A DNA stretch of 64,000 nucleotides, taken from the NCBI RefSeq assembly GCF_000195295.1, contig NC_015388.1:558001-622000 (forward strand). The letters run 5' to 3'. A model generated the notes under the pieces. The model was given only the letters and a program-made list of their open reading frames with translations. It was not told the origin of the DNA and ran no database searches. The DNA is from Desulfobacca acetoxidans DSM 11109. GTDB taxonomy: Bacteria > Desulfobacterota > Desulfobaccia > Desulfobaccales > Desulfobaccaceae. Numbering within the stretch: the stretch's first letter is position 1; each line of letters opens with the position of its first letter. Positions 49,497 to 57,571 of this stretch are shown here, one piece after another. The position numbers and the translations under genes were made by a program.

Positions 49497-50182
49497 AGGG
49501 AAGAGGGAAAAGGGAAAAGGGAATTAGACAGGCGCTGGCAGAGCAGAAGCGGGAGTTGGTGCAGGTGTGCCGGGCGCTTTCCCAGAAAAAGTTGCTGGCG
49601 GCCACGGATGGCAACCTGAGCGTGCGTTGGGGTGAGAACCTCCTCATTACTCCGAGCGGAGTCAACAAGGGATTTGTCCGGGAAGAAGAGATGATCATGG
49701 TAGACCTGAGCGGCCGGGTGTTGGCCGGTTCCGGGCGGCCTACCACCGAGTTGCTGCTGCATCTGGAGGTCTATCAGGTGCGGCCGGAGGTTCAGGCAGT
49801 GGTCCACGCCCATCCGCCCATCGCCACCGCCTTTACCATAGCCGGCGTTCCTCTCCTGGAAGGCATCCTGCCGGAGGTGGTACTGACCTTGGGGGCTATC
49901 CCGACGGCGCCCTACGCCACCACCGGGACTCCCGAGATGGCGACGGCGGTCCGGGATCTGCTTCCATTTTATGACGCCATATTACTGGACCACCACGGTG
50001 CCCTGACGCTGGGCCGGGACTTATGGGACGCCTATAACAAAATGGAAAAGGTGGAACATGCCGCTCTGACCGTGTTGTTGGCCCGACAGTTGGGCGCCGC
50101 CCGGCCGCTGCCTCCCGAGGAAGTGGCAAAATTGACCGACCTGGGAATCAGCAAGGGCTACCGGCCGTCGGGGGCGGGATAA
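49493..50182 (+). CDS. Class II aldolase/adducin family protein (FucA/AraD-like)
   Basis: Zinc-dependent aldolase or epimerase of sugar phosphates; members act on L-fuculose-1-phosphate, L-ribulose-5-phosphate or methylthioribulose-1-phosphate. Motifs seen are TDGNLSVRWGENLLITPSGVNKG, HAHPPIATAF (zinc His pair) and LLDHHGALTLGRDLWDAYNKMEKVEHAA. The 229 residues begin with GTG at 49493, which overlaps the previous stop and has AGGAAAGG upstream. The basic start KGRGKREKG looks like read-through of linker sequence. No pathway gene is adjacent, so the substrate is open. Confidence 0.85.
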   Translation: MKGRGKREKGIRQALAEQKRELVQVCRALSQKKLLAATDGNLSVRWGENLLITPSGVNKGFVREEEMIMVDLSGRVLAGSGRPTTELLLHLEVYQVRPEVQAVVHAHPPIATAFTIAGVPLLEGILPEVVLTLGAIPTAPYATTGTPEMATAVRDLLPFYDAILLDHHGALTLGRDLWDAYNKMEKVEHAALTVLLARQLGAARPLPPEEVAKLTDLGISKGYRPSGAG

Positions 50183-50201
50183 GGCCGGAGGCCGGTGCAA
50201 G

Positions 50202-51800
50202 TTATTCTGCGAGAGGTATGACCCGGCGGATCCAGTCGACGCCAAGGGATAGTTCCTTATTTCTCAGCTGTTTTCCCCTAAAGGCTTCTACGAGTTTTGC
50301 CTGGTGCTCCTCACAGATTCTCGGGTAGTTTATAATAGCCAACCTATTCCGGAGTTTTTCGGTAAAATCAAAGAGGCAACCAACATCAGTCGGATGAGGT
50401 TTCAGGAACGCTCTTTCTATTCCGGTTTTCTTATACTTGTTTAACTTCGCGTCAAAAAAATATAAGGTCAGCAGCACTAATACATGTAGAAGAAATTCAT
50501 CCATGGTGGGACGACTGCCGACAAATTTCTTCCAGAACCAGGTGCTGGCCCATCCTAAATATTGCCGATTGTAAAAAAAATAATTCTTACTTTCATTCTT
50601 ATCGGTAAAGATAAAATAGCCGTCAAATAAATCCGGATGATCCTGGCTGTACCTATCTACCGGTTTAAAAGCCGGATCTTTTGGCTTATCAACCCCGATA
50701 AACCGGTCTGGTAAATTTACTTCTACTTCGGACGCGGTTAAAAGCTCATATCTGATCTCAGACTGAACTTTATTCAGATAATCTATAAGCTTGACAACGG
50801 CTGGCCCATAGGAAAATCCCTGGTCCAAGAGGATGGCAATCCGGCCCACCGGTTCTTTTACTGAGACTTTGACATCTTTTCGCAAAGCGCCAATAAGTTT
50901 CCACAGGTTGTCATGGCAAAATGTATCGGTTCCCGGAATTGGCTCCAAGTCATAGTACAAGAGGCCCACACTATATTTGTAATTAAAGCGCAAGGTCTCC
51001 AGCCAGCACTCGGCCTGAGTTTTGAGGGGTCGGGGGAAGATAGCAAAATGTCTGATGTCAGGGGAGGGAAATTTTCCTGTTAGTTGCCGAAAAGTCTGCA
51101 TGACGTCGTAATCGTTTAAACTAAAGCCGATGAAGAGGGCTGACTTGGAAAAGAAGATGGCCTGGAGCAGATCCAAAACCTTCTCATTGGTGTACAGCTT
51201 CTGGTAATCAGACTCTGAAAAAATGATAGAGCCCGGTTCTTCTAAATTCCCGTGCAGGTGAAAAATCTTGCGGTGTTGAAAGGTGTCTCCACTTCTGAGA
51301 AATTCGACGAATTCCTCGCTTTTTTTATGAGTGAAGAATTCTATCCGTTTATCGGGGTGTAACTGACGATCCAGGTCAGCCAACAGGTTGTCATAGTTTG
51401 TGGTAATAATGCGATAAAATGGCAGTTCTAGAAACGCTTTCAGTCCATCCGCGGCCTTTACATTGCATACCTGGTGCGTTTTAATAATGCTCCCGACGGA
51501 TGTTTCAAAGTCCTCTTGTAAATATGTGCGGCATAGATCTGCCGTAAATAAAGGATCCTTGTCGCCCGCGTCAAGGGTTATTTTATGCTTTGCTGCCTGG
51601 AAAAGTTCAGATATCGAAGGATTACTCTTTGATCCAGCTCGGCTCAAAATTTCATCAATGAGTTGCTCCAGACATTCGGTCCAATTAACCGTTTCACAAA
51701 CAGCCTTAGTTACCCCGGCCCCGACGACAGGGACAATGAGGCCTTTCTGCAAAGCCTGTACGAGCAACGCGTAATTTTTGTTGCTGGCATACCGATCCAT
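50202..51800 (-). CDS. SIR2-domain protein (putative NADase effector, candidate anti-phage defence)
   Basis: The N-terminal 300 residues are a SIR2-type NAD-binding domain: GAGVT (27-31), IITTNYDNLL (131-140), FHLHG with candidate catalytic His183, a following IFSESDYQKLY and FIGFSLNDYD (223-232). This SIR2_2-like pattern is seen in defence effectors that deplete NAD+ on infection (ThsA, DSR, SIR2-containing Argonaute operons). The C-terminal 230 residues are unrecognised, with an alpha/beta opening (GRIAILLDQGFSYGPAVVKLIDYLN) and a helical middle, perhaps the sensor. GAGGAGG lies six bases before the ATG. The DNA is visibly AT-richer than its neighbours, hinting at transfer. It follows the membrane CBS gene by 63 bp. 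Confidence 0.82.
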   Translation of the reverse strand: MDRYASNKNYALLVQALQKGLIVPVVGAGVTKAVCETVNWTECLEQLIDEILSRAGSKSNPSISELFQAAKHKITLDAGDKDPLFTADLCRTYLQEDFETSVGSIIKTHQVCNVKAADGLKAFLELPFYRIITTNYDNLLADLDRQLHPDKRIEFFTHKKSEEFVEFLRSGDTFQHRKIFHLHGNLEEPGSIIFSESDYQKLYTNEKVLDLLQAIFFSKSALFIGFSLNDYDVMQTFRQLTGKFPSPDIRHFAIFPRPLKTQAECWLETLRFNYKYSVGLLYYDLEPIPGTDTFCHDNLWKLIGALRKDVKVSVKEPVGRIAILLDQGFSYGPAVVKLIDYLNKVQSEIRYELLTASEVEVNLPDRFIGVDKPKDPAFKPVDRYSQDHPDLFDGYFIFTDKNESKNYFFYNRQYLGWASTWFWKKFVGSRPTMDEFLLHVLVLLTLYFFDAKLNKYKKTGIERAFLKPHPTDVGCLFDFTEKLRNRLAIINYPRICEEHQAKLVEAFRGKQLRNKELSLGVDWIRRVIPLAE

Positions 51801-51863
51801 GCCAACCTCCTCAACGCTGCCTGATTGACAAAAAGCAGGTTAGACGCAATAGTTCTTCATGTC

Positions 51864-52601
51864 TCAGAGTTTTGCCGCCTCTTGAATAATGCCGTTGGTG
51901 ACCCAGCCGATGACCGGCTCTTTTTTAGTGCCGTTGCGGGTGACGAAGATGTCCTCGCATTTATCCAGATTATCCATAATGATTTTGGCCTTGGCTAAGG
52001 AAGCTCCTTCCTCAACGGTGGCAAAGCTTTCTCCCAGCCATTTTTTCAGTTCGGCATCTTCATCGAGAAGGTTTTGTAAGGTAAGTGTCTTGAGATCCGG
52101 GGTAGGCGTCTGGAGCGCCTTTTTTACCAGGTAATTATCAATGGCGCTGCGATGTACTATATAAGTGACGTGGCCTTGGTCATTGAGAATGGGCAGTCGG
52201 AGTTTCTCCTGCAACTTTTGTAAGGCGTCGACCAGAATAATTTTATCGGGAGGCGACGTTTCCACCAGCATTTCATTTCTGGGGATCATTTTGTTTCTCA
52301 CCGGGATTTCGGTGAGCTTCTCCATAACCCCCACAGTCCTGGCAATGGCCGTGACGCTTCGGGTGGCGGCCTCAAAATTCTCCTTGCCGAAGTAAAAAGC
52401 CAAAATAGTACCGACCCAGGCGCCGAAGAGCGGCAAGGCGGCGGTGAACACCATAGTCCTGGTGTCCTTATCTTGCCAGGCCGAGATGATCATGACGATT
52501 GACAACCCGAGGACCCCGATGATGGAGGTCCAGGTTATCCAGATCGACAATTTTTCCCGGTGATCGGATTTATTCGGCTCTGCTGGTTTGCTATCTTCCA
52601 T
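51864..52601 (-). CDS. Two-TM membrane protein with cytoplasmic CBS-like domain
   Basis: Predicted inner-membrane protein of 245 residues. There are two hydrophobic helices (about 17-42 and 50-72; the second runs LFGAWVGTILAFYFGKENFEAATRS), a short linker helix, then about 150 residues resembling a CBS pair: VDALQKLQEKLRLPILNDQGHVTYIVHRSAIDNYLV and LAKAKIIMDNLDKCEDIFVTRNGTKKEPVIGWVTNGIIQEAA. CBS pairs usually bind adenine nucleotides. AGGAGA precedes the ATG. It is first gene of a two-gene unit with the SIR2 protein, suggesting a sensor or anchor for it; that link is inference. Confidence 0.78.
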   Translation of the reverse strand: MEDSKPAEPNKSDHREKLSIWITWTSIIGVLGLSIVMIISAWQDKDTRTMVFTAALPLFGAWVGTILAFYFGKENFEAATRSVTAIARTVGVMEKLTEIPVRNKMIPRNEMLVETSPPDKIILVDALQKLQEKLRLPILNDQGHVTYIVHRSAIDNYLVKKALQTPTPDLKTLTLQNLLDEDAELKKWLGESFATVEEGASLAKAKIIMDNLDKCEDIFVTRNGTKKEPVIGWVTNGIIQEAAKL

Positions 52602-52664
52602 GGATTCTATCTCCTGAACAGCCTTTTTATCGATAGTACGAAAGATAGATGTCTTATCAATCGG

Positions 52665-54209
52665 TCAAGATGGTTGGGCCAAAGCCTGGCAGAAGCGGGG
52701 GATCAAACCGTCAAAACCGCCGTTGGACATGACCAGGACCACGTCCCCCGGCTCCGCTTTGGCTATCAGGGCAGCCAACAGGGTATCGGTATCGGGGAAA
52801 TACCAGGCCGGGCGTCCCTGCCGGTTAAGGTCGGCCACAAGCTGGGCAGACGAAAACCGGTCATCTTCCGGCGCTTTCCACAAATCCGGAGGCTCCCGCA
52901 CCAGGATTAGGTCGGCTGCCGCCAAGGCATTGACATAATCGCTTTGAAATATCCGCCGGCGGCTGGTGTTGGTCCGGGGTTCGAAAGCCGTTAACAGACG
53001 CCGGCCAGGGAAGCGGCCCCGCGCCGCCAGCAGGGTTTCGGCCACTGCGGTAGGATGGTGGGCAAAATCATCCACTACCGTGACGCCGGCAACATCACCC
53101 ACGACCTCCAAACGTCGCTTTACCCCCACAAAATCAGGTAGTGCCTCCTTAAGGCTTCTTCGGTCCACCCCCAGGTCATTCAGGACGGCAAGCGCCGCCA
53201 GGGTGTTGAGGACATTATGCCGGCCAGCCAGGGGAACATAGAAGCTCTCCCAGAATCGCCCCTGCCGGTGCACATCGAAGTTCATGCCAGCGCCTTTGGG
53301 GGTCAGATTGCGCCCCTGCCAGAAGGCGTCAGAGTTCAGGCCATAATACGCTACCTGACACGAGGCCTGGGATGCTACCTGACGCACCAAGGGGGCATCC
53401 CCCCAGGCCAACAACTCTCCATCCGGGGGGAGCTGGCTCACAAAGGTGGTGAAGGCCTGAGCGACGTGCGTCAGATCTCGATAGATATCGGCGTGATCAA
53501 ACTCTACGGACGTAAGGATGGCCATCCGGGGGTGAAAGAGCAGAAACTTGGGACGCTTGTCAAAAAAGGCAGTGTCGTATTCATCCCCCTCCAGCACGAC
53601 GTAAGGGCCCTGACCGACCCGGTAATTGGCGTTAAAATTTCTGACGATACCGCCGATCATAAAGCCGGGGTCCAAACCGGCGGCAAACAGCAGCCAGGCC
53701 AGGAGCGACGATGTGGTAGTCTTGCCGTGGGTACCGCTGACTACCAGGGCTTGGCGATCCTGTACCAGAAAGCGGTTGAGTGCCTCGGGCATGGACAGAT
53801 GAGGCAACCTTAACCGGAGGATTTCCTGGGCTTCCGGATTTTCAGCCCGGATGACATTGCCGATAACCGCCAGGTCGGGCCGGGGTTGAAGGTTTTCCGG
53901 CCGGAAGCCATTGCAGACGTTGATACCCAACTGCTCCAGGAAGGTGCTCATAGGCGGATAGGTATGTTCGTCAGAACCGCTGATCTGATACCCCTGTTCC
54001 TTCAGGATGCCGGCCAGGGCCGCCATGCCGGTGCCGCAGATACCTAACAGGTGCAGGTGATGAGGTTCGGTGAAATCCACTTTAGTATCCGGGTCATATA
54101 GTTTCGAGGTTCGAGATAGTTGGAACATAACCGGTGCACCGGCGGGGAGCCTGTGCTGCCGGTTCAAATTTTCATGGTTTGCGGGCGTTTTATCGGTGAT
54201 GAGGATCAC
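52665..54209 (-). CDS. mpl: UDP-N-acetylmuramate:L-Ala-gamma-D-Glu-meso-DAP ligase (Mpl)
   Basis: Mur-ligase family enzyme that reattaches recycled murein tripeptide to UDP-MurNAc. Landmarks are HLLGICGTGMAALAGILKEQGYQISGSDE, the P-loop VSGTHGKTTTSSLLAW, GGIVRNFNANYRVG, LEGDEYDTAFFDKRPKF, SVEFDHADIY, GRHNVLNTLAAL, DDFAHHPTAV and FEPRTNTSRR. LEGDEYDTAFFDKRPKF separates Mpl from MurC. The called start is GTG 54209. ATG at 54128 (MFQLSRTSKLYDP) is an alternative, and neither has a strong ribosome site. It is downstream of the serine hydrolase and ddl genes. Confidence 0.93.
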   Translation of the reverse strand: MILITDKTPANHENLNRQHRLPAGAPVMFQLSRTSKLYDPDTKVDFTEPHHLHLLGICGTGMAALAGILKEQGYQISGSDEHTYPPMSTFLEQLGINVCNGFRPENLQPRPDLAVIGNVIRAENPEAQEILRLRLPHLSMPEALNRFLVQDRQALVVSGTHGKTTTSSLLAWLLFAAGLDPGFMIGGIVRNFNANYRVGQGPYVVLEGDEYDTAFFDKRPKFLLFHPRMAILTSVEFDHADIYRDLTHVAQAFTTFVSQLPPDGELLAWGDAPLVRQVASQASCQVAYYGLNSDAFWQGRNLTPKGAGMNFDVHRQGRFWESFYVPLAGRHNVLNTLAALAVLNDLGVDRRSLKEALPDFVGVKRRLEVVGDVAGVTVVDDFAHHPTAVAETLLAARGRFPGRRLLTAFEPRTNTSRRRIFQSDYVNALAAADLILVREPPDLWKAPEDDRFSSAQLVADLNRQGRPAWYFPDTDTLLAALIAKAEPGDVVLVMSNGGFDGLIPRFCQALAQPS

Positions 54210-54259
54210 CTTGTCTCATGACCGAGGCTTTAACCCGAAAATGGAAACCAACCCCGGTC

Positions 54260-55366
54260 TTATGTCCTGTATATCTGGAAAAATCCTAACGCCCGAGAGG
54301 TGGCTTCGTGCAACCGGGGACGAAATGACCTTATCATAGCATTGTCTCTGCCGAGGTGCACTCTATTCGTCAACAGCACGACAATCTGTCCCAGCTCCAA
54401 ATCAATCCAGCACGAAACCCCGGTGAAACCTAAATGGCCGACGCTGCGGGGAGAAAAGCAGCGGCCGCAACTGGCTTCCTGGACAGCAGGAAGATCAAAC
54501 CCGAGGGCGCGCTCAGAGCCCGGCGGCGGCGTCAGAAAGGCGCGCACCAGGTCAAAAGAGAAAAAGGGAGAGTTCTTGTCATGATACGCGTAATATATCT
54601 CCACCGCCAGACGGAAGACCTCCCGCCCGGTGCCAAAGAGACCGGCATGGCCGGCCAGGCCGCCCGCCGCCCAGGCGTTTTCGTCATGCACTTCTCCCTG
54701 AATCCGCCGTCCGGGAATCAAACCGGTTTCGGTGGCCGGATAGGTGAGCCTATCCCCGCCAGGCTGCTTCAGCGGATTAAAGCCCACGGTTGTCAGACCC
54801 AGGGGCCGGTAGAGACGCCGGCGGCAATAAGCGTCCATATCCTCTGCGGCAACCGCCTCCACCACAGCCTTTAAGATTATAAATCCTAAATCGCTATAGA
54901 CCATCGTCCGACCGGGAGGATGATCCAAGGGTTCAGCAGCCGCCAATCGCTCCAAGAGCCCTGGCCGCTCTGCCGCCGGTGCCTTAAGGAGGGTTTGATA
55001 AAACGGCCTCCAGGCAGGCAGACCGGCATTATGGGCCAGCAATGAGGTCAGGGAGAGGCGGCGTTTATCCGGCGGCAGCCATCCAGTCGGTACTACCTCA
55101 CCCAACTCTGCTTTCAGGGATAGGCGCTGATCCTGTATTAAGGTTAAGAGGGCCAGGGCGGTGGCAAACGGTTTGGTAAGCGAGGCAAGGTCGAAGACCG
55201 CATCCGGGGTAACCTTCGGGCTGTCAACCGCTGCACTTAAACGGCCCAATGCCTGCTCATAGGCGACTTCCCCTTGAGTTCCAGCTAACAAGACGGCGGC
55301 AGTATATACTCCGTTTTCCAGTCCGAAATGCAGGATCTCATCCACCCGCCGCCAGCGCGCCGTCAT
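54260..55366 (-). CDS. Serine hydrolase of the beta-lactamase / penicillin-binding class C family
   Basis: Predicted SxxK acyl-serine hydrolase of 368 residues. The nucleophile motif is DLASLTKPF (Ser62, Lys65), the Tyr motif is VYSDLGF in place of YxN, and the third box is HLGFTG. WAAGGLAGHAGLFGTGREVF is typical of the family that includes EstB esterases, AmpC-like enzymes and D-aminopeptidases. There is no signal peptide, so it may be cytoplasmic and act on recycled muropeptides, which fits its place between ddl and mpl. That role is inference. It is 18 bp after ddl. Confidence 0.85.
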   Translation of the reverse strand: MTARWRRVDEILHFGLENGVYTAAVLLAGTQGEVAYEQALGRLSAAVDSPKVTPDAVFDLASLTKPFATALALLTLIQDQRLSLKAELGEVVPTGWLPPDKRRLSLTSLLAHNAGLPAWRPFYQTLLKAPAAERPGLLERLAAAEPLDHPPGRTMVYSDLGFIILKAVVEAVAAEDMDAYCRRRLYRPLGLTTVGFNPLKQPGGDRLTYPATETGLIPGRRIQGEVHDENAWAAGGLAGHAGLFGTGREVFRLAVEIYYAYHDKNSPFFSFDLVRAFLTPPPGSERALGFDLPAVQEASCGRCFSPRSVGHLGFTGVSCWIDLELGQIVVLLTNRVHLGRDNAMIRSFRPRLHEATSRALGFFQIYRT

Positions 55367-55384
55367 ACTTTCCTGCGTGACCGG

Positions 55385-56314
55385 CTATTTTTCGAGGGCC
55401 AGTTCAACCAGCCGGTCGAGGAGGGCCGGGAAATCCAATCCCATAGCCCTGGCCGCCTGCGGGAAGAGGCTGGTGGCAGTCATGCCAGGGATGGTGTTGG
55501 TCTCTAAAACATAGATCTCACCGTCCCGCACGATGGTATCGGTGCGGCTGTAGCCCCAACAGCCCAGGGCCCGATGGGCCGTCAGGCCGCATTCCTGCAC
55601 CCTGATTGTCATCTCGGGGCTGAGGCGCGCCGGGACAATCTCCTCGGTAGCACCAGGCAGATATTTGGCTTCGTAGTTAAAGAAGGGATGGGATTTGTCC
55701 GGAACGATCTCTACCAGCGGTAAGGGCAGCAGTGCATCGTTGCCCAACACCCCGGCGGTAACTTCCATCCCGGAGATGAACTCCTCCACTAGCACCCGGC
55801 GATCATAAGCCAGGGCCTCTCCAATGCCCGCCCCTAACTGGTCAAGATGGCGGGCCACGGTTACCCCGATGCTGGAACCTTCATTGACCGGTTTGATGAC
55901 CGCCGGCAGCCCCACCGCCGCTTCGAGAGCGCGCGGGTCTATGGCATCTTGCCGGGAAAAAAAGACCGCTCGCGGAACCTTCAAGCCCGCCTGACGGTAG
56001 AGCGTTTTACTGAGTTCTTTGTTCATGGCCAGGGCGCTGGCCATCACCCCCGATCCCTGATAAGGCAATCCCAAAAGGTCCAATAACCCTTGAATGGTGC
56101 CGTCTTCCCCCCAACGGCCGTGCATGATGATCAGGGCGACATCGAGATTAGGGGCATCGTTAATAAGCTGCCGGAGATCGGTCTGTGGATCATAGCGGTA
56201 AATATCATACTTGGCTTTATCCAGGGCTTCAAAGACCTGGCCGCCGCTTTTTAAGGAGACCTCGCGTTCCGAGGATTTGCCGCCGCTCAACAAGGCCAGC
56301 CGTAATTTCCGCAT
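55385..56314 (-). CDS. ddl: D-alanine--D-alanine ligase
   Basis: ATP-grasp ligase making the D-Ala-D-Ala dipeptide for peptidoglycan. The 309-residue protein has LALLSGGKSSEREVSLKSG, MHGRWGEDGTIQGLLDLLGLPYQGSGVMASALAMNK, KPVNEGSSIGV and YVLETNTIPGMTATSLFPQAA. It starts 3 bp after the HD-protein gene and is followed closely by the serine hydrolase and mpl, forming a cell-wall precursor operon. Confidence 0.96.
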   Translation of the reverse strand: MRKLRLALLSGGKSSEREVSLKSGGQVFEALDKAKYDIYRYDPQTDLRQLINDAPNLDVALIIMHGRWGEDGTIQGLLDLLGLPYQGSGVMASALAMNKELSKTLYRQAGLKVPRAVFFSRQDAIDPRALEAAVGLPAVIKPVNEGSSIGVTVARHLDQLGAGIGEALAYDRRVLVEEFISGMEVTAGVLGNDALLPLPLVEIVPDKSHPFFNYEAKYLPGATEEIVPARLSPEMTIRVQECGLTAHRALGCWGYSRTDTIVRDGEIYVLETNTIPGMTATSLFPQAARAMGLDFPALLDRLVELALEK

Positions 56315-56317
56315 CTC

Positions 56318-56884
56318 TTAACTCCACTCATTGATAGCCAGAAGATCGTCAGGGGAGATAGTTATATGGGCAAAAATCTTCTGTTCCAAACACTGACTGC
56401 GCCGTTGATTGGCCGTAATACGGCTGAGAGCCGCTTCTGTCCGGCCGTAGCGTTGTCGCAGGTCATCAAACCTCTGGTTCAGGGTCACCACCCGATCGTG
56501 CAGGACGCGTTTGTCGGCGTAATTGACAATCTCCACTTCCCGTAGAGGCCAGGGTTCTTCGGGATTGCGGCTCAGACAGACGTGTTCTCGAATAATCTCC
56601 GCCACGGCAGGATGTCCCCGGCGGCTGAGCCATTCGGCCCCCAGGCGGGCGTGGTCGCCGCCATTATTGATAGTGGCGGTCTTGGCGATATCGTGCAGCA
56701 GGGCACCAGCCTTGAGCAAAGGCAGTTCCAGTTTCAATCCGGCCTCGAAAAGGTGTTCTCCCAACAGCAGGGCAACGTCATGCACCCGCCGACTATGGGC
56801 CCGGATATTGGGAAGCATCTCATATTCATCCATCAAACGCAGGCATTCGGTCTCCGAAGGATGACCCCGACCCATAACTTTCAT
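56318..56884 (-). CDS. HD-domain phosphohydrolase-like protein
   Basis: Predicted metal-dependent phosphohydrolase of 188 residues. HD motifs are HSRRVHDVALLLGEHL, AGALLHDIAKTATI and NNGGDHARLGAEWL, with EIIREHVCLS and VEIVNYADKRVLHDRVV, close to the YqeK-like/uncharacterised HD (HDIG-like) group. The start is placed at ATG 56884, with AAGGAAGG upstream; a further 24-codon extension to 56956 is possible but less likely. It is the first gene of the HD-ddl-hydrolase-mpl run. Substrate unknown. Confidence 0.82.
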   Translation of the reverse strand: MKVMGRGHPSETECLRLMDEYEMLPNIRAHSRRVHDVALLLGEHLFEAGLKLELPLLKAGALLHDIAKTATINNGGDHARLGAEWLSRRGHPAVAEIIREHVCLSRNPEEPWPLREVEIVNYADKRVLHDRVVTLNQRFDDLRQRYGRTEAALSRITANQRRSQCLEQKIFAHITISPDDLLAINEWS

Positions 56885-57571
56885 TACCTTCCTTGACGAT
56901 TCTTCACAAGCATCCCAAATTAACCGGATTATAATTAAATTCTCCTGATAATGCAAGTCTGGGGCTGAGTTATCCCGGCTGGATCCCTGAGCCGTTAAAC
57001 GTAGATTCTACCCGTAGGAGCAAATTTTGTACTTATCCTAGGCTGTGAGTCTTGCGAACTTGAACACCCTGCGGAAATCTTGATTATAAAGACGGGGTTA
57101 CCTTGCCCCTGCAAGGGATAACCCCAAGAATAAAGGACCTTCCGGATGGAGGCTATTTAGACCCCGGAGCAGCTCATACCCAATTACAATACGACTCAAA
57201 AATGGGCTAGGTAAAATAATTTTTTCGCTTCCCTTGAAAAATATCCAAGAAATCTGTGCCACAACGGTCCTGCCGCACGATTTGTTAGCTGTTTGTGAAC
57301 TTAAAGATATTGACAATTTCCCTGAGATTTGCTATTCCCACTGTGTGAATGTTTGCACATTGTCAAGCTCAGGGTAAAGCGCCAAAACCCCGGAATTGGT
57401 GTTAACCGATTTGATTACTTAATTTAACTAACTATTATTAAGGAGGTGGTTTTCTAAGGCTTATTTGCACCTGTAATTTGGTTTGGAGGTCTTATTGTTC
57501 TATCTGCGGCTATTCAGGATCTGCTGGGCGGATTCCTGAGGAAGTAGAATTAACGTTTAAGGAGGAAGTTG
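56885..57571. other. Long leader/promoter region of hppA
   Basis: About 690 bp between divergent genes. It contains a good promoter at 57310-57338 and three ribosome-site-like stretches (AAGGAGG near 57440, GGAGGT at 57485, AAGGAGG at 57559), only the last serving hppA. A tiny TTG-initiated frame (57495-57539, 14 codons) follows the second; a leader peptide is possible but unproven. Confidence 0.5.
57310..57338 (+). promoter_or_regulatory. Probable promoter of hppA
   Basis: TTGACA (57310-57315), a 17-bp spacer and TATTCC (57333-57338) with TGC directly upstream (extended -10). The implied 5' leader is about 225 nt. Confidence 0.55.
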
